A DNA stretch of 64,000 nucleotides. It comes from Streptomyces albidoflavus (GTDB lineage: Bacteria > Actinomycetota > Actinomycetes > Streptomycetales > Streptomycetaceae). The notes beneath the pieces are model-generated. The model ran no database searches and had not been told where the DNA came from. It worked only from the letters and a program-made list of their open reading frames with translations. The position numbers and the translations under genes were made by a program. The stretch is from positions 230,251 through 294,250 of the forward strand of contig NZ_JOII01000008.1 in assembly GCF_000719955.1 (NCBI RefSeq), in the 5' to 3' direction. Shown here piece by piece: positions 51,907 through 60,942 of this stretch; within the stretch, counting starts at the first letter, position 1; the number at the start of each line of letters is the position of its first letter.

Positions 51907-53235
51907 TCAGCGCCCCAGCAGGGCGAAGCGCGCCACCCTGGCCCACCGGGCCCAGGGCCTGCCCACCAGGGAGGCGCGGCCCGAGCGCTCGATCCACCAG
52001 TCGCGCAGGGCGCGCCGGACCGCCCGCTCGGCCGGCGGCTCCTCCCGCAAGGTGTGCAGCGCGAAGGCGAGCGCGTCCGCGCGGTACCCGCCGGTCAGCG
52101 GCCGGCCCGCCGCGTACCGCAGGAAGCGCGGCCGGTACGTGTCGCCGAGGATCTGCTCCAGCTCCGGGGCGAGGGAGACCACCACGGAGCCCCGCTTGGC
52201 GGTCAGCATCCGGCTCTGCACCCGCAGCCGCCCCCGGTCGAACCCCTCCGGCGCCGGCGTCCCCGCCACCAGCGCCGACAGCAGCGCCGTCTGCCCGAGG
52301 GCCAGCCGCGTCCGCGCCGCCTCGTCCGCCACCGGGCCGGTCGCCGCCCCGGCCCCCGACGCCGGGGCGGACCCGGGCCGGGCCCCCGCCCCCACCGGGA
52401 CCCGGTCCCGGCCGGCCACCGCCACCGTCCGCCGGATCTTCGCGACCTCCGCCTCCAGCTCGGCCGCCGACGGGAACCGCTCGTCCCGCTCCAGCAGCAC
52501 CCCGGGCGGCCGCACCCGCGAGGCCAGCTCGGCCAGGACCGCCAGCACCGGCTCCGGCACCGGGTGGGCGTGGCTGTCGTGCCACACCCCGTCCCGCTCG
52601 AACCCGCCCGCCACATGGACGTACGCCAGCGCCTCCAGCGGCAGCGCGTCGAGAGCGGCTGCGGGGTCCTCGCCCTGGTTGACGTGGTTGGTGTGCAGGT
52701 TGGCGACGTCGATCAGCAGGCGCACCCCGGTCCGGTCGGCCAGCTCGTAGAGGAACTGCCCCTCCGTCAGCTCCTCGCCCGGCCAGGAGAAGAGCGCCGC
52801 GATGTTCTCCACGGCGAGCGGCACGGGCAGCTGGTCCTGGGCGATCCGCACGTTCTCGCAGAGCACCGCGAGCCCTTCCCGGGTGCGGGGGACCGGCAGC
52901 AGGTGCCCGGCCTCCAGCCCGCGCGACGCGGTCCGCTCCCCGCCCGCCCGGACGAACGCGATGTGCTCGGTGACCAGCGGCGACCCCAGCGCCTCCGCCC
53001 GCTCGGCCAGCGCCGCCAGCCGCACCGGATCGGGCCGCTCCGCGCCGCCCAGCCCCAGCCCCACCCCGTGCGGCACCACGGCGACCCCACGCTCCCGCAG
53101 CCGCAACAGGGAGTCGGGGAGGTGACCGGGACAGACGTTCTCCGCCACCACCTCCACCCACTCGATCCCCGCCATCGCCTCGACGGCCTCCGCGATCGCG
53201 GGCCGCCAGCCGATCCCCGTTCCCAGCCGTTCCAT
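51907..53235 (-). CDS. DUF692 (MNIO, multinuclear iron oxygenase-like) protein with C-terminal extension
   Basis: A 442-aa protein. Residues 1 to about 275 form the DUF692 TIM-barrel now known to include peptide-modifying iron enzymes (MbnB, TglH, BufB). Metal-ligand candidates are visible in [38 protein letters not shown] and WHDSHAHP. The last about 160 residues, after an Ala/Gly/Pro linker, form an extra helical domain ([31 protein letters not shown]). It may serve as the peptide-recognition partner that other systems encode separately. No Cys-rich precursor peptide gene is evident next to it. Function in Streptomyces is unknown. Confidence 0.82.
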   Translation of the reverse strand: MERLGTGIGWRPAIAEAVEAMAGIEWVEVVAENVCPGHLPDSLLRLRERGVAVVPHGVGLGLGGAERPDPVRLAALAERAEALGSPLVTEHIAFVRAGGERTASRGLEAGHLLPVPRTREGLAVLCENVRIAQDQLPVPLAVENIAALFSWPGEELTEGQFLYELADRTGVRLLIDVANLHTNHVNQGEDPAAALDALPLEALAYVHVAGGFERDGVWHDSHAHPVPEPVLAVLAELASRVRPPGVLLERDERFPSAAELEAEVAKIRRTVAVAGRDRVPVGAGARPGSAPASGAGAATGPVADEAARTRLALGQTALLSALVAGTPAPEGFDRGRLRVQSRMLTAKRGSVVVSLAPELEQILGDTYRPRFLRYAAGRPLTGGYRADALAFALHTLREEPPAERAVRRALRDWWIERSGRASLVGRPWARWARVARFALLGR

Positions 53236-53346
53236 ACCGCCACCCCCTCCAGGAACCCCCCGGTCCCTGCGGCCACCCTGCCCGCCGCCGTCCGCCCCGG
53301 AACCGTCACCCGCCCTCTTCAGAGCAGGATTTGAGCTTCGCCGCCC

Positions 53347-54060
53347 TCACCCCACCAACGCGGGATGCTCCGCCACCACCGTGCACGACCCGGGCGCGAT
53401 CTCCGTGAACCCGGCGTCCCGCACCACCGGCAGCCCGCTCTCCACCAGCTCCTTCCAGCGCTCCGCGCCGGCGGTCCGCACCGCCAGCGGGAAACCCTGC
53501 TCGCGCCAGGCGCCCCGTTCCGCCCCCGACAGCTGCCACCAGGCCAGCTGCGCCCCGTGGCCCGCCTGCGCCATCGCCTTCCCCGCCGACATGGGCACGT
53601 CCGGGTTGAGCCAGAGCACCGGGACGCCGGGCGCGGGCTCGCCCGGCTCCTCGGGGTCCTCCAGCTCGGTGCCGGAGACCTGGAGCTTGGCCAGCTCCCT
53701 GGGCCAGCCGTCCAGCGGCACCGGCGGGTAGACGCGCACCTCGGCACCGCCGTCCTCGACCGTGATCCCCGGCAGGGCCGCGGCCTTGCGCCACTCCGCG
53801 CCCCGGGCCCGCCGCACCACCTTGCGGATCCGCGCGTCCTGCCAGTCCCGCACCGCCTCCGCCCACACGCCGTCCCCCTCGGAGCGGGGATCACTGAGCA
53901 GCGTCAGGACGGCCCGGGCGGCCGTCTGGAGCGCGTCGGTGAGGGCGGGCGGCTCGGCGCGCTCCAGCCGGACGACGAGCGGCAGCACGAACTGCGGTGC
54001 CTCGTCGCGGGCGGTGCGCTCGTCACGGAAGGGACTGTCGGAGAGGGGTTCGCTGGTCAC
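53347..54060 (-). CDS. Peptidyl-tRNA hydrolase, PTH2-like
   Basis: A 237-aa protein whose C-terminal half matches the PTH2 fold: MSAGKAMAQAGHGAQLA is the catalytic-loop helix, WKELVESGLPVVRDAGFTEI and APGSCTVVA are the closing strands. The first 120 residues (FVLPLVVRLERAEPPALTD) form an additional helical domain not present in minimal PTH2. It would release peptides from prematurely dropped peptidyl-tRNA. It lies 30 bp after the deacetylase stop on the same strand, probably forming a unit with it. Confidence 0.85.
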   Translation of the reverse strand: MTSEPLSDSPFRDERTARDEAPQFVLPLVVRLERAEPPALTDALQTAARAVLTLLSDPRSEGDGVWAEAVRDWQDARIRKVVRRARGAEWRKAAALPGITVEDGGAEVRVYPPVPLDGWPRELAKLQVSGTELEDPEEPGEPAPGVPVLWLNPDVPMSAGKAMAQAGHGAQLAWWQLSGAERGAWREQGFPLAVRTAGAERWKELVESGLPVVRDAGFTEIAPGSCTVVAEHPALVG

Positions 54061-54090
54061 GGAGCCAGTCTGCCAAACCGCGGGCGACCC

Positions 54091-54969
54091 TCACCCCTTC
54101 CGCGAGGCCGCCCCGATCAGCTCGGACACCTTCACGAAGCGGTACCCCTGCTCGCGCAGGGCGGGCACGATCCGGCGCAGCGCGCGCTCGGTGGTGGGGG
54201 CGGCACTGCGGGTGCAGTGCATGACCACGACCGAGCCGGGGCGGACCCCGTCCAGCACCTGCTGCGCCACCGCGTCGGCGTCGGTGGCGAAGGCGTCCCC
54301 GCTCACCACGTCCCACTGCACGGCCGTCACCCCGGCCGCGGAGACCTCCCGCAGCGCCGCGTCGTCGTAACACCCGCCGGGGAAGCGGAAGTACGGCATG
54401 GCCTTCTTCACCCCGGCCGTGCGGAACGCGGTGTACGCCCGTTCCACGTCGGCCCGCATCTCGCTCTCGGCGACGCGCGGCAGGCCGTAGCAGTCACCGG
54501 TGAAGGCGTGGTGGCTGTAGGAGTGGTTGGCGATCTCGAAGAGCGGGTCGGCGCCGATGGCCCGCGCCTGGTCCGGGTACTCCTCGGCCCACCGCCCGGT
54601 CATGAAGACGGTGGCGGGCACCTTCAGGCGGCGCAGCGAGGCGATCAGCTCCGGGTGGTCGAAGCGCTCGCCGCCGGCCGCGCGCTCGCCCTGGTCGGCC
54701 GTCATGTCGGCGTCGAAGGTGAGCGCGACGGTCTTGCCGTCGTTCCGGGGCCCGTTGGCGAAGACCGGGGCGAGCCCGCCGGGGCCGGGCGCCAGCGTGG
54801 GCGGCGCCGTCGGGGCGGCGGGGGAGGCGGAGTGCGAGGCCCGTGGCCCCGGCGCTGTGTAGTGGGGGTCCGGAACGGACTGACCGCACCCGGCCACCGC
54901 GCCCAACGCCATCAGGGCGCCCAGCGCCGTACCAGTCCGGAGCTTCGCCTTGCGCACCATGCTGATCAC
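54091..54969 (-). CDS. Polysaccharide deacetylase (NodB/CE4) lipoprotein
   Basis: A 292-aa surface enzyme removing acetyl groups from an N-acetylated polysaccharide such as peptidoglycan or chitin. Lipobox VAGC (C28) follows a signal peptide, then a Pro/Ala/Ser linker. The NodB domain shows the metal motif LTFDADMT and NHSYSHH. FRFPGGCYDD is motif 3, QWDVVSGD motif 4, and VVMHC motif 5. A GTG at 54969 and an ATG at 54960 are both possible starts. It precedes the peptidyl-tRNA hydrolase gene. Confidence 0.9.
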   Translation of the reverse strand: MISMVRKAKLRTGTALGALMALGAVAGCGQSVPDPHYTAPGPRASHSASPAAPTAPPTLAPGPGGLAPVFANGPRNDGKTVALTFDADMTADQGERAAGGERFDHPELIASLRRLKVPATVFMTGRWAEEYPDQARAIGADPLFEIANHSYSHHAFTGDCYGLPRVAESEMRADVERAYTAFRTAGVKKAMPYFRFPGGCYDDAALREVSAAGVTAVQWDVVSGDAFATDADAVAQQVLDGVRPGSVVVMHCTRSAAPTTERALRRIVPALREQGYRFVKVSELIGAASRKG

Positions 54970-55128
54970 GCCGTGACCCTAGGATGCGAAAAGCTGAATA
55001 TCGGGCAAAACGCCGCCCGTGGCGTGCGGTCTCACCCGTCTCGCCCCGCCACCCTCCGCTGTCCGGGCGCCCGGACAGGCCCACGAGGCGGGGGTGGGGG
55101 CGGGAACCCGCCCCCACCCCCGCTCAGG

Positions 55129-56493
55129 TCACCTGTGCCAGGGCCCGGTGACCGCGAAGGTCGTCCCGGGCGTGTAGCAGTTGACGAACATCGTGTCGTA
55201 GTCCGGGGAGAAGCAGACGCCCGCGAACTCACCCCACGCCGGCTCCTCGGGCGTGCCGATGTTCTGGCGGCCCCGTGCCATCGGGTAGACCTCGCCGCGC
55301 GTGGTCACGCCGTAGACGTGCTGGGCGCCCTCGCCGTCCTCGGCGACCATGAGGCCGCCGCTCGGGGCGAGGCAGATGTTGTCCGGCTCCTCGCCCGGGA
55401 GCTGCACGTCGGTGTCGGGGCCGAAGACGATGACCAGGGTGAGGCGCCGCCGGTCCGGGTCGTAGCGCCAGATCTGCCCGTAGTGGTCGGCGGCCGAGCC
55501 CTCGCTGCTCCGGGCGAAGCTGGAGACGAAGTAGACCGAGCGGCCGCCCCAGTAGCAGCCCTCCAGCTTCTGCGCGTGGGTGATGCCCTTCGGGCCGAAG
55601 TCCTGGAAGCGGATCGGCGTCTCCTCGGCGAGCGGGTCGGGCACGTCCACCCACTCCACCCGGTCGAACGAGGCGCCCGTCTCCTGGATCGCCGAGAGGT
55701 CGGGCACCCCGGGCACCCGCATCGCCTGGAGCGCGCCCCCGGCCCGCAGTGAGCCGAGGCCGCCGCGCGGCCTCTCGGGCAGGAAGCGGTAGAAGAGCCC
55801 GAACGGCCGCTCGAAGGCGTCCTCGGTCTCGTAGACGATCCCGTGGCGCGGGTCGATCGCGATGGCTTCGTGCTGGAAGCGGCCCATCGCCTTCAGCGGC
55901 ACCGCGCCGGTCCGGTGCGGGTCGACCGGGTCGACCTCGAAGATGAAGCCGTGGTCCTTGGTGTAGCCGTTGGTCCCGGCCTTGTCCTCGGTCTCCTCGC
56001 AGGTCAGCCAGGTCCCCCAGGGGGTCGGCCCGCCGGCGCAGTTGGTCGAGGTCCCGGCGATGGCGACCCGCTCGCCGAGAACCCGGTGCCCGGGGTCGAG
56101 GGTGAGCGCCGTACAGCCGCCCATCCCCTCCGGGTCGTACGTCAGTCCGCGTACGGGCGGGACGCGGATCGGGGCGGTGGGCCGGTTCTCGTGGTTGCGG
56201 ACGAGGTGGACCTGGCCCCGGCGCCCGCCGAAGGCGGACATCCCGTCGTGGTTGCTCGGCACCTGGCCCTCGCCGGAGAGCATCCGGTCACCCTCCCGGG
56301 ACAGCACCCGGTAGCGGAAACCTTTCGGCAGGTCCAGCAGACCCTTCGGGTCGGGCACCAGCGGACCGTACCCGGCCTTCCCCATCCCCTTCGCGGCGGC
56401 CGTGCCCGCGAAGAGTTCGGAGAGACTGCCGGTGAAGGCGATACCGGCGACGGCACCGGTGCGGGCGAGGACTTGACGGCGTGTCGCGGACAT
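55129..56493 (-). CDS. PhoX-family (DUF839) Tat-exported phosphatase
   Basis: A 454-aa protein. The Tat signal starts RRQVLARTGAVAGIAF and ends near AAA (about residue 34). The DUF839 beta-propeller includes LVRNHENRP, TSTNCAGGPTPWGTWLTCEE (the conserved Fe/Ca-site region of PhoX), DHGFIFEVDP and FQHEAIAIDP. It likely hydrolyses phosphate esters outside the cell. ATG 56493 has AGGGAG 8 nt upstream. I looked for PHO-box direct repeats in the 160-bp upstream region and found only weak matches. Confidence 0.88.
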   Translation of the reverse strand: MSATRRQVLARTGAVAGIAFTGSLSELFAGTAAAKGMGKAGYGPLVPDPKGLLDLPKGFRYRVLSREGDRMLSGEGQVPSNHDGMSAFGGRRGQVHLVRNHENRPTAPIRVPPVRGLTYDPEGMGGCTALTLDPGHRVLGERVAIAGTSTNCAGGPTPWGTWLTCEETEDKAGTNGYTKDHGFIFEVDPVDPHRTGAVPLKAMGRFQHEAIAIDPRHGIVYETEDAFERPFGLFYRFLPERPRGGLGSLRAGGALQAMRVPGVPDLSAIQETGASFDRVEWVDVPDPLAEETPIRFQDFGPKGITHAQKLEGCYWGGRSVYFVSSFARSSEGSAADHYGQIWRYDPDRRRLTLVIVFGPDTDVQLPGEEPDNICLAPSGGLMVAEDGEGAQHVYGVTTRGEVYPMARGRQNIGTPEEPAWGEFAGVCFSPDYDTMFVNCYTPGTTFAVTGPWHR

Positions 56494-56655
56494 GGGCAAC
56501 TCCCTGCTGCGGCTCTGCGGACAGGAATGTGACCCGCACGTGTGTACCACGCACCCAGCCCCACCGGAACCAGGCGTGGCCCTGGACACGGCCGTCACAG
56601 CCCGCCTGGCCTGCTGGGAACGCCCCTGACGCCGGGTACGGCCGACGGCCCGGCC

Positions 56656-57033
56656 TCACCGCCGGACCAGAGCCACCAGACTCGCCCCGAACATCAGCAC
56701 CCCCAACGGCACATGGACCGACGACAGGTGCGCGATCCCCGACACCACCTGCACGGAGGCCAGTACGAGGAAGCCCGACGCGTACCCGACCGCCTTCGGC
56801 GAGCCGCCGCCCGGCTTCCAGGCGAGCACCGCGGCGAGCAGGTACAGCATCGACGCCCCGTACATCACCCGCGCCCCGGCGCTGTGCAGGAGTTCGCCGT
56901 ACTCCGTGCTGAGCAGCAGCCCCGCCGAGACCGCCTGGACGAAGACCGTCAGGGTCTGGAGGGCGAGCGCGATCCGCAGGAACGAGAAGCGGGCCTGAAC
57001 GGGCGTGCGGGGTGTCGCCTGGGTCGTCGTCAT
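56656..57033 (-). CDS. Small four-helix membrane protein, unknown function
   Basis: A 125-aa protein with four predicted membrane helices (LRIALALQTLTVFVQAVSAG, MLYLLAAVLAW, GFLVLASVQVVSGIA, VPLGVLMFGASLVAL) and a short Thr-rich leader. No residues diagnostic of a known transporter. ATG 57033 is chosen because AAGGGGG lies upstream. It is divergent from the ECF41 sigma gene with 103 bp between starts, so it is a candidate target of that sigma factor. Confidence 0.78.
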   Translation of the reverse strand: MTTTQATPRTPVQARFSFLRIALALQTLTVFVQAVSAGLLLSTEYGELLHSAGARVMYGASMLYLLAAVLAWKPGGGSPKAVGYASGFLVLASVQVVSGIAHLSSVHVPLGVLMFGASLVALVRR

Positions 57034-57136
57034 GCCGGGTCCCCCTTTTCCGCGCCCGAGGGCAGCGGCCGATGTCGAATAAGGTCTCACCAGCCCGACG
57101 ACACGGGCCTCGGAAAGGTAAGGCGAGGGGGCGCGG

Positions 57137-58033
57137 GTGGGGGACGGGGTCGTCGGCGAGCGGCGTCAACTCATCAATGTGGCCTACCGGTTGCTGGGCT
57201 CGCTGGCCGAGGCCGAGGACGCCGTCCAGGAGGCGTACGCCCGCTGGTACGCGCTGCCGCCCTCGCGCCGGCACGAGATCGCCTCGCCCGGCGCCTGGCT
57301 CACCACGGTGACCGGCCGGATCTGCCTGGACGTGCTGGGCTCGTCGCGGGCACGGCGGGAACGTTACGTCGGGGCGTGGCTGCCCGATCCGCTGCCCGGC
57401 CGGGCCGGGCGGCCGCACGGCACGAGCGGCGACCCCGCCGACCAGCTGGTCCTGGACGATTCCGTCACCATGGCCTTCCTCGTCGTCCTGGAGACGATGA
57501 CCCCCGCCGAGCGCGTGGCCTTCGTCCTCCACGACGTCTTCCGCTACCCCTTCGCCGAGGTCGCCGGTGTCCTCGACCGGACCCCCGCCGCCTGCAAGCA
57601 GCTCGCCGCCTCCGCCCGGCGCCGGGTACGGACCGGCGCCCCCGCACCGGCCGGCGGACAGGCCGAGACCGTGCGGCGCGTCAAGGAGGCGTGGGAGGCC
57701 AAGGACATCGCGGCCCTCGTCGACCTCCTCGACCCCGCCGCCGTGATGACCGCCGACGGCGGCGGCCTGGCCGGCGCCGCCCTGCGCCCCGTCGAGGGCG
57801 GCCCCCACATCGCGCGGTACATGGCCGGCATCGCGGAGAAGGCCCCTGGCCTCGAACTCCTGGAACGCCCGGTCAACGGCACCCCCGGCCTGGTCGCCCG
57901 CCGCGCCGGCACCGTCCTGACCGTGGCCGCCTTCGACCTCGCCGCCGACGGACGCGTCGCCCGCATCTGGGTGATCCGCAATCCGGAGAAACTGCGGGTC
58001 TGGGCGGGGGACGGCGCCCCGTCGCCACGTTGA
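57137..58033 (+). CDS. ECF41-type RNA polymerase sigma factor with SnoaL-like C-terminus
   Basis: A 298-aa extracytoplasmic-function sigma factor. Sigma-2 is at the N-terminus (LINVAYRLLGSLAEAEDAVQ) and sigma-4 around 115-175 (FRYPFAEVAGVLDRTPAACK). The extended C-terminal SnoaL-like domain replaces an anti-sigma factor. The ECF41 hallmark motifs are present: WLPDP (linker), DGGG (MTADGGGLAG) and NPEKL near the end. The family is usually next to a carboxymuconolactone decarboxylase, oxidoreductase or epimerase gene; here the neighbours are a small membrane protein and a PEP-mutase-like enzyme. GTG start. Confidence 0.9.
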   Translation: MGDGVVGERRQLINVAYRLLGSLAEAEDAVQEAYARWYALPPSRRHEIASPGAWLTTVTGRICLDVLGSSRARRERYVGAWLPDPLPGRAGRPHGTSGDPADQLVLDDSVTMAFLVVLETMTPAERVAFVLHDVFRYPFAEVAGVLDRTPAACKQLAASARRRVRTGAPAPAGGQAETVRRVKEAWEAKDIAALVDLLDPAAVMTADGGGLAGAALRPVEGGPHIARYMAGIAEKAPGLELLERPVNGTPGLVARRAGTVLTVAAFDLAADGRVARIWVIRNPEKLRVWAGDGAPSPR

Positions 58034-58062
58034 CCGCGGCGATCCGGGGTAGCTTCCCCGGC

Positions 58063-58824
58063 ATGGACTTCCGAACCACCGTCGAGCGCGCTCAGCGCCT
58101 TCAGCAGCTGCACGCCGACCATCAGCCGCTCGTGCTGCCGACCGTCTGGGACGTCTGGTCCGCCCGGACGGCGGCCGACGCCGGATTCCCCGCGCTGACC
58201 GTCGGCAGCCACCCCCTCGCCGACTCCCGGGGCGCCTCCGACCAGGAGGGCCAGAGCTTCGAGGAGGTGCTCGCCGCCGTCCGGCCGATCATCGCCGCCG
58301 TCGACGTCCCGGTCTCCGTCGACCTGGAATCCGGCTACGGCCAGGACCCCGCCGACCTCGTCGCCGGCCTCACCGAGGCGGGCGGCGTCGGCCTCAACAT
58401 CGAGGACACCGTCCACTCGGAGGGCGGCCGCGTCCGCACCACCGAGGAGCACGCCCGCTACATCGCGGGCCTGCGCGCCGCCGCCGACGCCGCGGGCGTC
58501 CCGGTCTGGGTCAACGGCCGCACCGACCTCTTCCTGCACGCCGGGGACGCGGGGGCCGTCCTCGACGAGGCGGTCGCACGCTTGCGCGCCATGGAGGAGG
58601 CGGGCGCCGACAGCGTCTACCCGGTGCGCATCCAGGACGACGACGAGCTGCTCCAGGCCGTCGTCGCCGCCGTCACCGTGCCCGTCAACTCCACCGCCCA
58701 CCCCGTCAAGCACGACCTGGACCGCTTCCGCCGCCTGGGCGTCGGCCGCATCACCTTCGGCCCGCTGCTTCAGATGGCGGCGACCGACGCCGTCAAGGAC
58801 ATGCTCCGGCCCTGGGCCCCCTGA
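58063..58824 (+). CDS. Isocitrate lyase / PEP mutase family enzyme
   Basis: A 253-aa TIM-barrel of the ICL/PEP-mutase superfamily, acting on 2-oxo or 2-methylisocitrate-like acids. Conserved pieces are VWDVWSARTAADAGFPALTVGS, VSVDLESGYG (Mg-binding Asp/Glu), GLNIEDT and VNGRTDLF. The KKCGH catalytic signature of isocitrate lyase is absent, so it belongs with the uncharacterised carboxyvinyl-carboxyphosphonate mutase/oxaloacetase-like group. It starts 29 bp after the sigma gene and may be co-transcribed. Confidence 0.85.
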   Translation: MDFRTTVERAQRLQQLHADHQPLVLPTVWDVWSARTAADAGFPALTVGSHPLADSRGASDQEGQSFEEVLAAVRPIIAAVDVPVSVDLESGYGQDPADLVAGLTEAGGVGLNIEDTVHSEGGRVRTTEEHARYIAGLRAAADAAGVPVWVNGRTDLFLHAGDAGAVLDEAVARLRAMEEAGADSVYPVRIQDDDELLQAVVAAVTVPVNSTAHPVKHDLDRFRRLGVGRITFGPLLQMAATDAVKDMLRPWAP

Positions 58825-58853
58825 CCGGCCGCCCGGCCGGCCGCGCCTTGCGG

Positions 58854-59972
58854 CTACGCCGCGCCGGGCCCGACCAGTCCCTTACCGTCCCGCGCCAGCG
58901 CCGTGAGCCGGGATATCGCCCGGAAGTACTTCTTCCGGTATCCGCCGTTCAGCATCTCCTCGCTGAACAGCCGGTCGAACGGCACGCCCGAGGTCAGTAC
59001 GGGCACCTCACGGTCGTACAGCCGGTCCGCCAGGACCACCAGGCGCAGGGCCGTCGACTGGTCGGGCACCGGGCGTACGCCGGTGAGGCAGACGGCGCGC
59101 AGATCGTCGGTGAGCGCCCCGTACCGGCTGGGGTGGACCCGCGACAGGTGGTCGAGCAGCTGTCCGAAGCCGTCCAGGCTCGCGCCCGGCGTCGCGTACG
59201 CCGCCCGGGTCACCTGCTCCTCGCTGTACGGCTCGGGCGCGGCGGGCAGGCCGCGGTGGCGGTAGTCCTCGCCGTCGATCCGCAACGGGCGGAAGTGCGC
59301 CGACAGGCCCTGGATCTCGCGGAGGAAGTCGGCGGCCGCGAACCGGCCCTCGCCGAGCTTGCCCGGCAGGGTGTTCGAGGTGGCGGCCAGGGCCACGCCG
59401 GCCTCGACCAGCTTGGCCAGCAGCGAGGAGACCAGCACGGTGTCGCCCGGGTCGTCCAGTTCGAACTCGTCGATGCAGAGCAGCCGGTGGCCGCTGAGGG
59501 TGCGTACCGTCTCCTGGAAGCCGAGCGCGCCCACCAGGTTGGTCAGCTCCACGAAGGTGCCGAACGCCTTGTGCTCCGGCGCCGCCGGGGTGGCGTGCCA
59601 GAGCGAGGCGAGCAGGTGGGTCTTGCCGACGCCGTAGCCGCCGTCCAGGTAGACCCCGCGCGGCCCGGCGGGCGTGGCCGCGGGCTTGCGCGCGAACCAG
59701 CGGCGCTTGCCCGCCCCGGTCGCGCTCGCCCCGCCGAGCCCGGTCGCGAACCCCTCCAGCACGGTGACCGCCTCCGCCTGACTCGGCTGGTTCGGGTCCG
59801 GGATGTACGTGGAGAAGCGCACCTGGTCGAAGCGGGGCGGCGGCACCATCTCGGCCACCAGCCGTTCGGCGGGCACCTGCGGCTCACGGGCGCACAGGGA
59901 GAGCGGCGCGGACTCGTCGCCGCGCGGCGCGGACGAGGAGGCCGATGACGGGGGAGTGGAGGAGGACGACAC
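58854..59972 (-). CDS. zapE: AFG1/ZapE-family ATPase
   Basis: A 372-aa P-loop ATPase of the AFG1/ZapE family. A Ser/Pro-rich leader is followed by Walker A GGYGVGKTH (111-119) and Walker B LLCIDEFELDDPGD. An Arg-rich sensor region near SRLTALARDGKG closes it. E. coli ZapE is linked to Z-ring constriction and mitochondrial AFG1 to protein quality control; which applies here is unknown. Convergent with the PEP-mutase gene and divergent from the RibD-like gene with an 85-bp gap. Confidence 0.9.
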   Translation of the reverse strand: MSSSSTPPSSASSSAPRGDESAPLSLCAREPQVPAERLVAEMVPPPRFDQVRFSTYIPDPNQPSQAEAVTVLEGFATGLGGASATGAGKRRWFARKPAATPAGPRGVYLDGGYGVGKTHLLASLWHATPAAPEHKAFGTFVELTNLVGALGFQETVRTLSGHRLLCIDEFELDDPGDTVLVSSLLAKLVEAGVALAATSNTLPGKLGEGRFAAADFLREIQGLSAHFRPLRIDGEDYRHRGLPAAPEPYSEEQVTRAAYATPGASLDGFGQLLDHLSRVHPSRYGALTDDLRAVCLTGVRPVPDQSTALRLVVLADRLYDREVPVLTSGVPFDRLFSEEMLNGGYRKKYFRAISRLTALARDGKGLVGPGAA

Positions 59973-60057
59973 AACTCACCAGCTTAGAGGGGCGCACGGA
60001 ACGCCCCCCTCGCCGGGCGCCCGCCACCCGCCGCACGGCCGTGCGAAACTGCACGTC

Positions 60058-60840
60058 ATGCGACGCCTGCTCCCCGTGACCGACGATGTGGCCGACCGTG
60101 AGTGGACCCTGGCGGAACTCGCCGACGCCTACGCCTACCCCGAGACCGACGGCCCCTGGCTGCGCGCCAACATGGTCAGCACCCTCGACGGCGCGGCCCA
60201 GCACGAGGGCCGCTCCCAGCCCATCTCCGGCAGCGCCGACATGCGGATCTTCGGCACCCTGCGCGGCCTGGCCGACGCCGTGGTCGTCGGCGCCGAGACG
60301 GTACGCCAGGAGGGATACCGCCCGGCCCGGGCCCGCGAGGCCTTCGCCCGCCGCCGCGCCGCCGCCGGGCAGGCCCCCGCTCCGGCCGTCGCCGTGGTCA
60401 GCGCGAGCCTCGCACTCGATTTCGACCTGCCCCTCTTCAGCGCCCCGCTCACCCCCACCCTGGTCCTCACCGGAGCCGCCGCACCGGCCGACCGGGTACG
60501 CGCCGCCGAGGCCGCCGGCGTCCACGTGCTGATCGCCGGGACCGGCGCCGCCGTCGATCCGGCGCGCGCCGTCGCCGCGCTCGCCGAACACGGCCTGACC
60601 AGGCTTCTCACCGAGGGCGGCCCCCGGCTGCTGGGCCAGTTCGTGGCCGCCGGAGTCCTCGACGAGCTGTGCCTGACCGTCTCCCCGATGCTCACCTCCG
60701 GGGACGCCCAGCGCATCGCCGGCGGACCCTCCGTCGCCCTGCCGAAACGTTTCTTGCCCGCCTCGGTCCTGGAGGAGGCCGGGTTCCTCTTCACCCGCTA
60801 CCGTCGGACTGACATCAGCGGAATGACCCGTTCCGCTTAG
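60058..60840 (+). CDS. RibD C-terminal-type pyrimidine reductase
   Basis: A 260-aa dihydrofolate-reductase-fold protein matching the RibD reductase domain. LRANMVSTLDGAAQ is the substrate loop, GLADAVVVGAETVRQEGY and LTRLLTEGGPRLLGQFVAAG are the NADPH and substrate segments. RibD reductases reduce the ribosyl-amino-pyrimidine in riboflavin synthesis. No deaminase domain is fused and no rib genes are nearby, so it may be a paralogue with another role. Confidence 0.86.
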   Translation: MRRLLPVTDDVADREWTLAELADAYAYPETDGPWLRANMVSTLDGAAQHEGRSQPISGSADMRIFGTLRGLADAVVVGAETVRQEGYRPARAREAFARRRAAAGQAPAPAVAVVSASLALDFDLPLFSAPLTPTLVLTGAAAPADRVRAAEAAGVHVLIAGTGAAVDPARAVAALAEHGLTRLLTEGGPRLLGQFVAAGVLDELCLTVSPMLTSGDAQRIAGGPSVALPKRFLPASVLEEAGFLFTRYRRTDISGMTRSA

Positions 60841-60942
60841 CGCTCCGTGGGCAGACTAGGGACACCGCGTCCCGTGTGATCACGGGGCAGGATGGTTTCC
60901 GCACGGGCTCTTCGGGGCCCGCGATCCGAAAGGGCGCCTGAC

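Noticed and set aside
53297..53345. 14-codon minus-strand peptide containing a single Cys upstream of the DUF692 gene, as a possible MNIO substrate
   Set aside because: Far too short, no leader/core organisation, only one Cys, and the frame has no independent ribosome site.
56494..56655. PHO boxes upstream of the PhoX-type phosphatase
   Set aside because: Only partial GTTCAC-like matches without the required tandem spacing.
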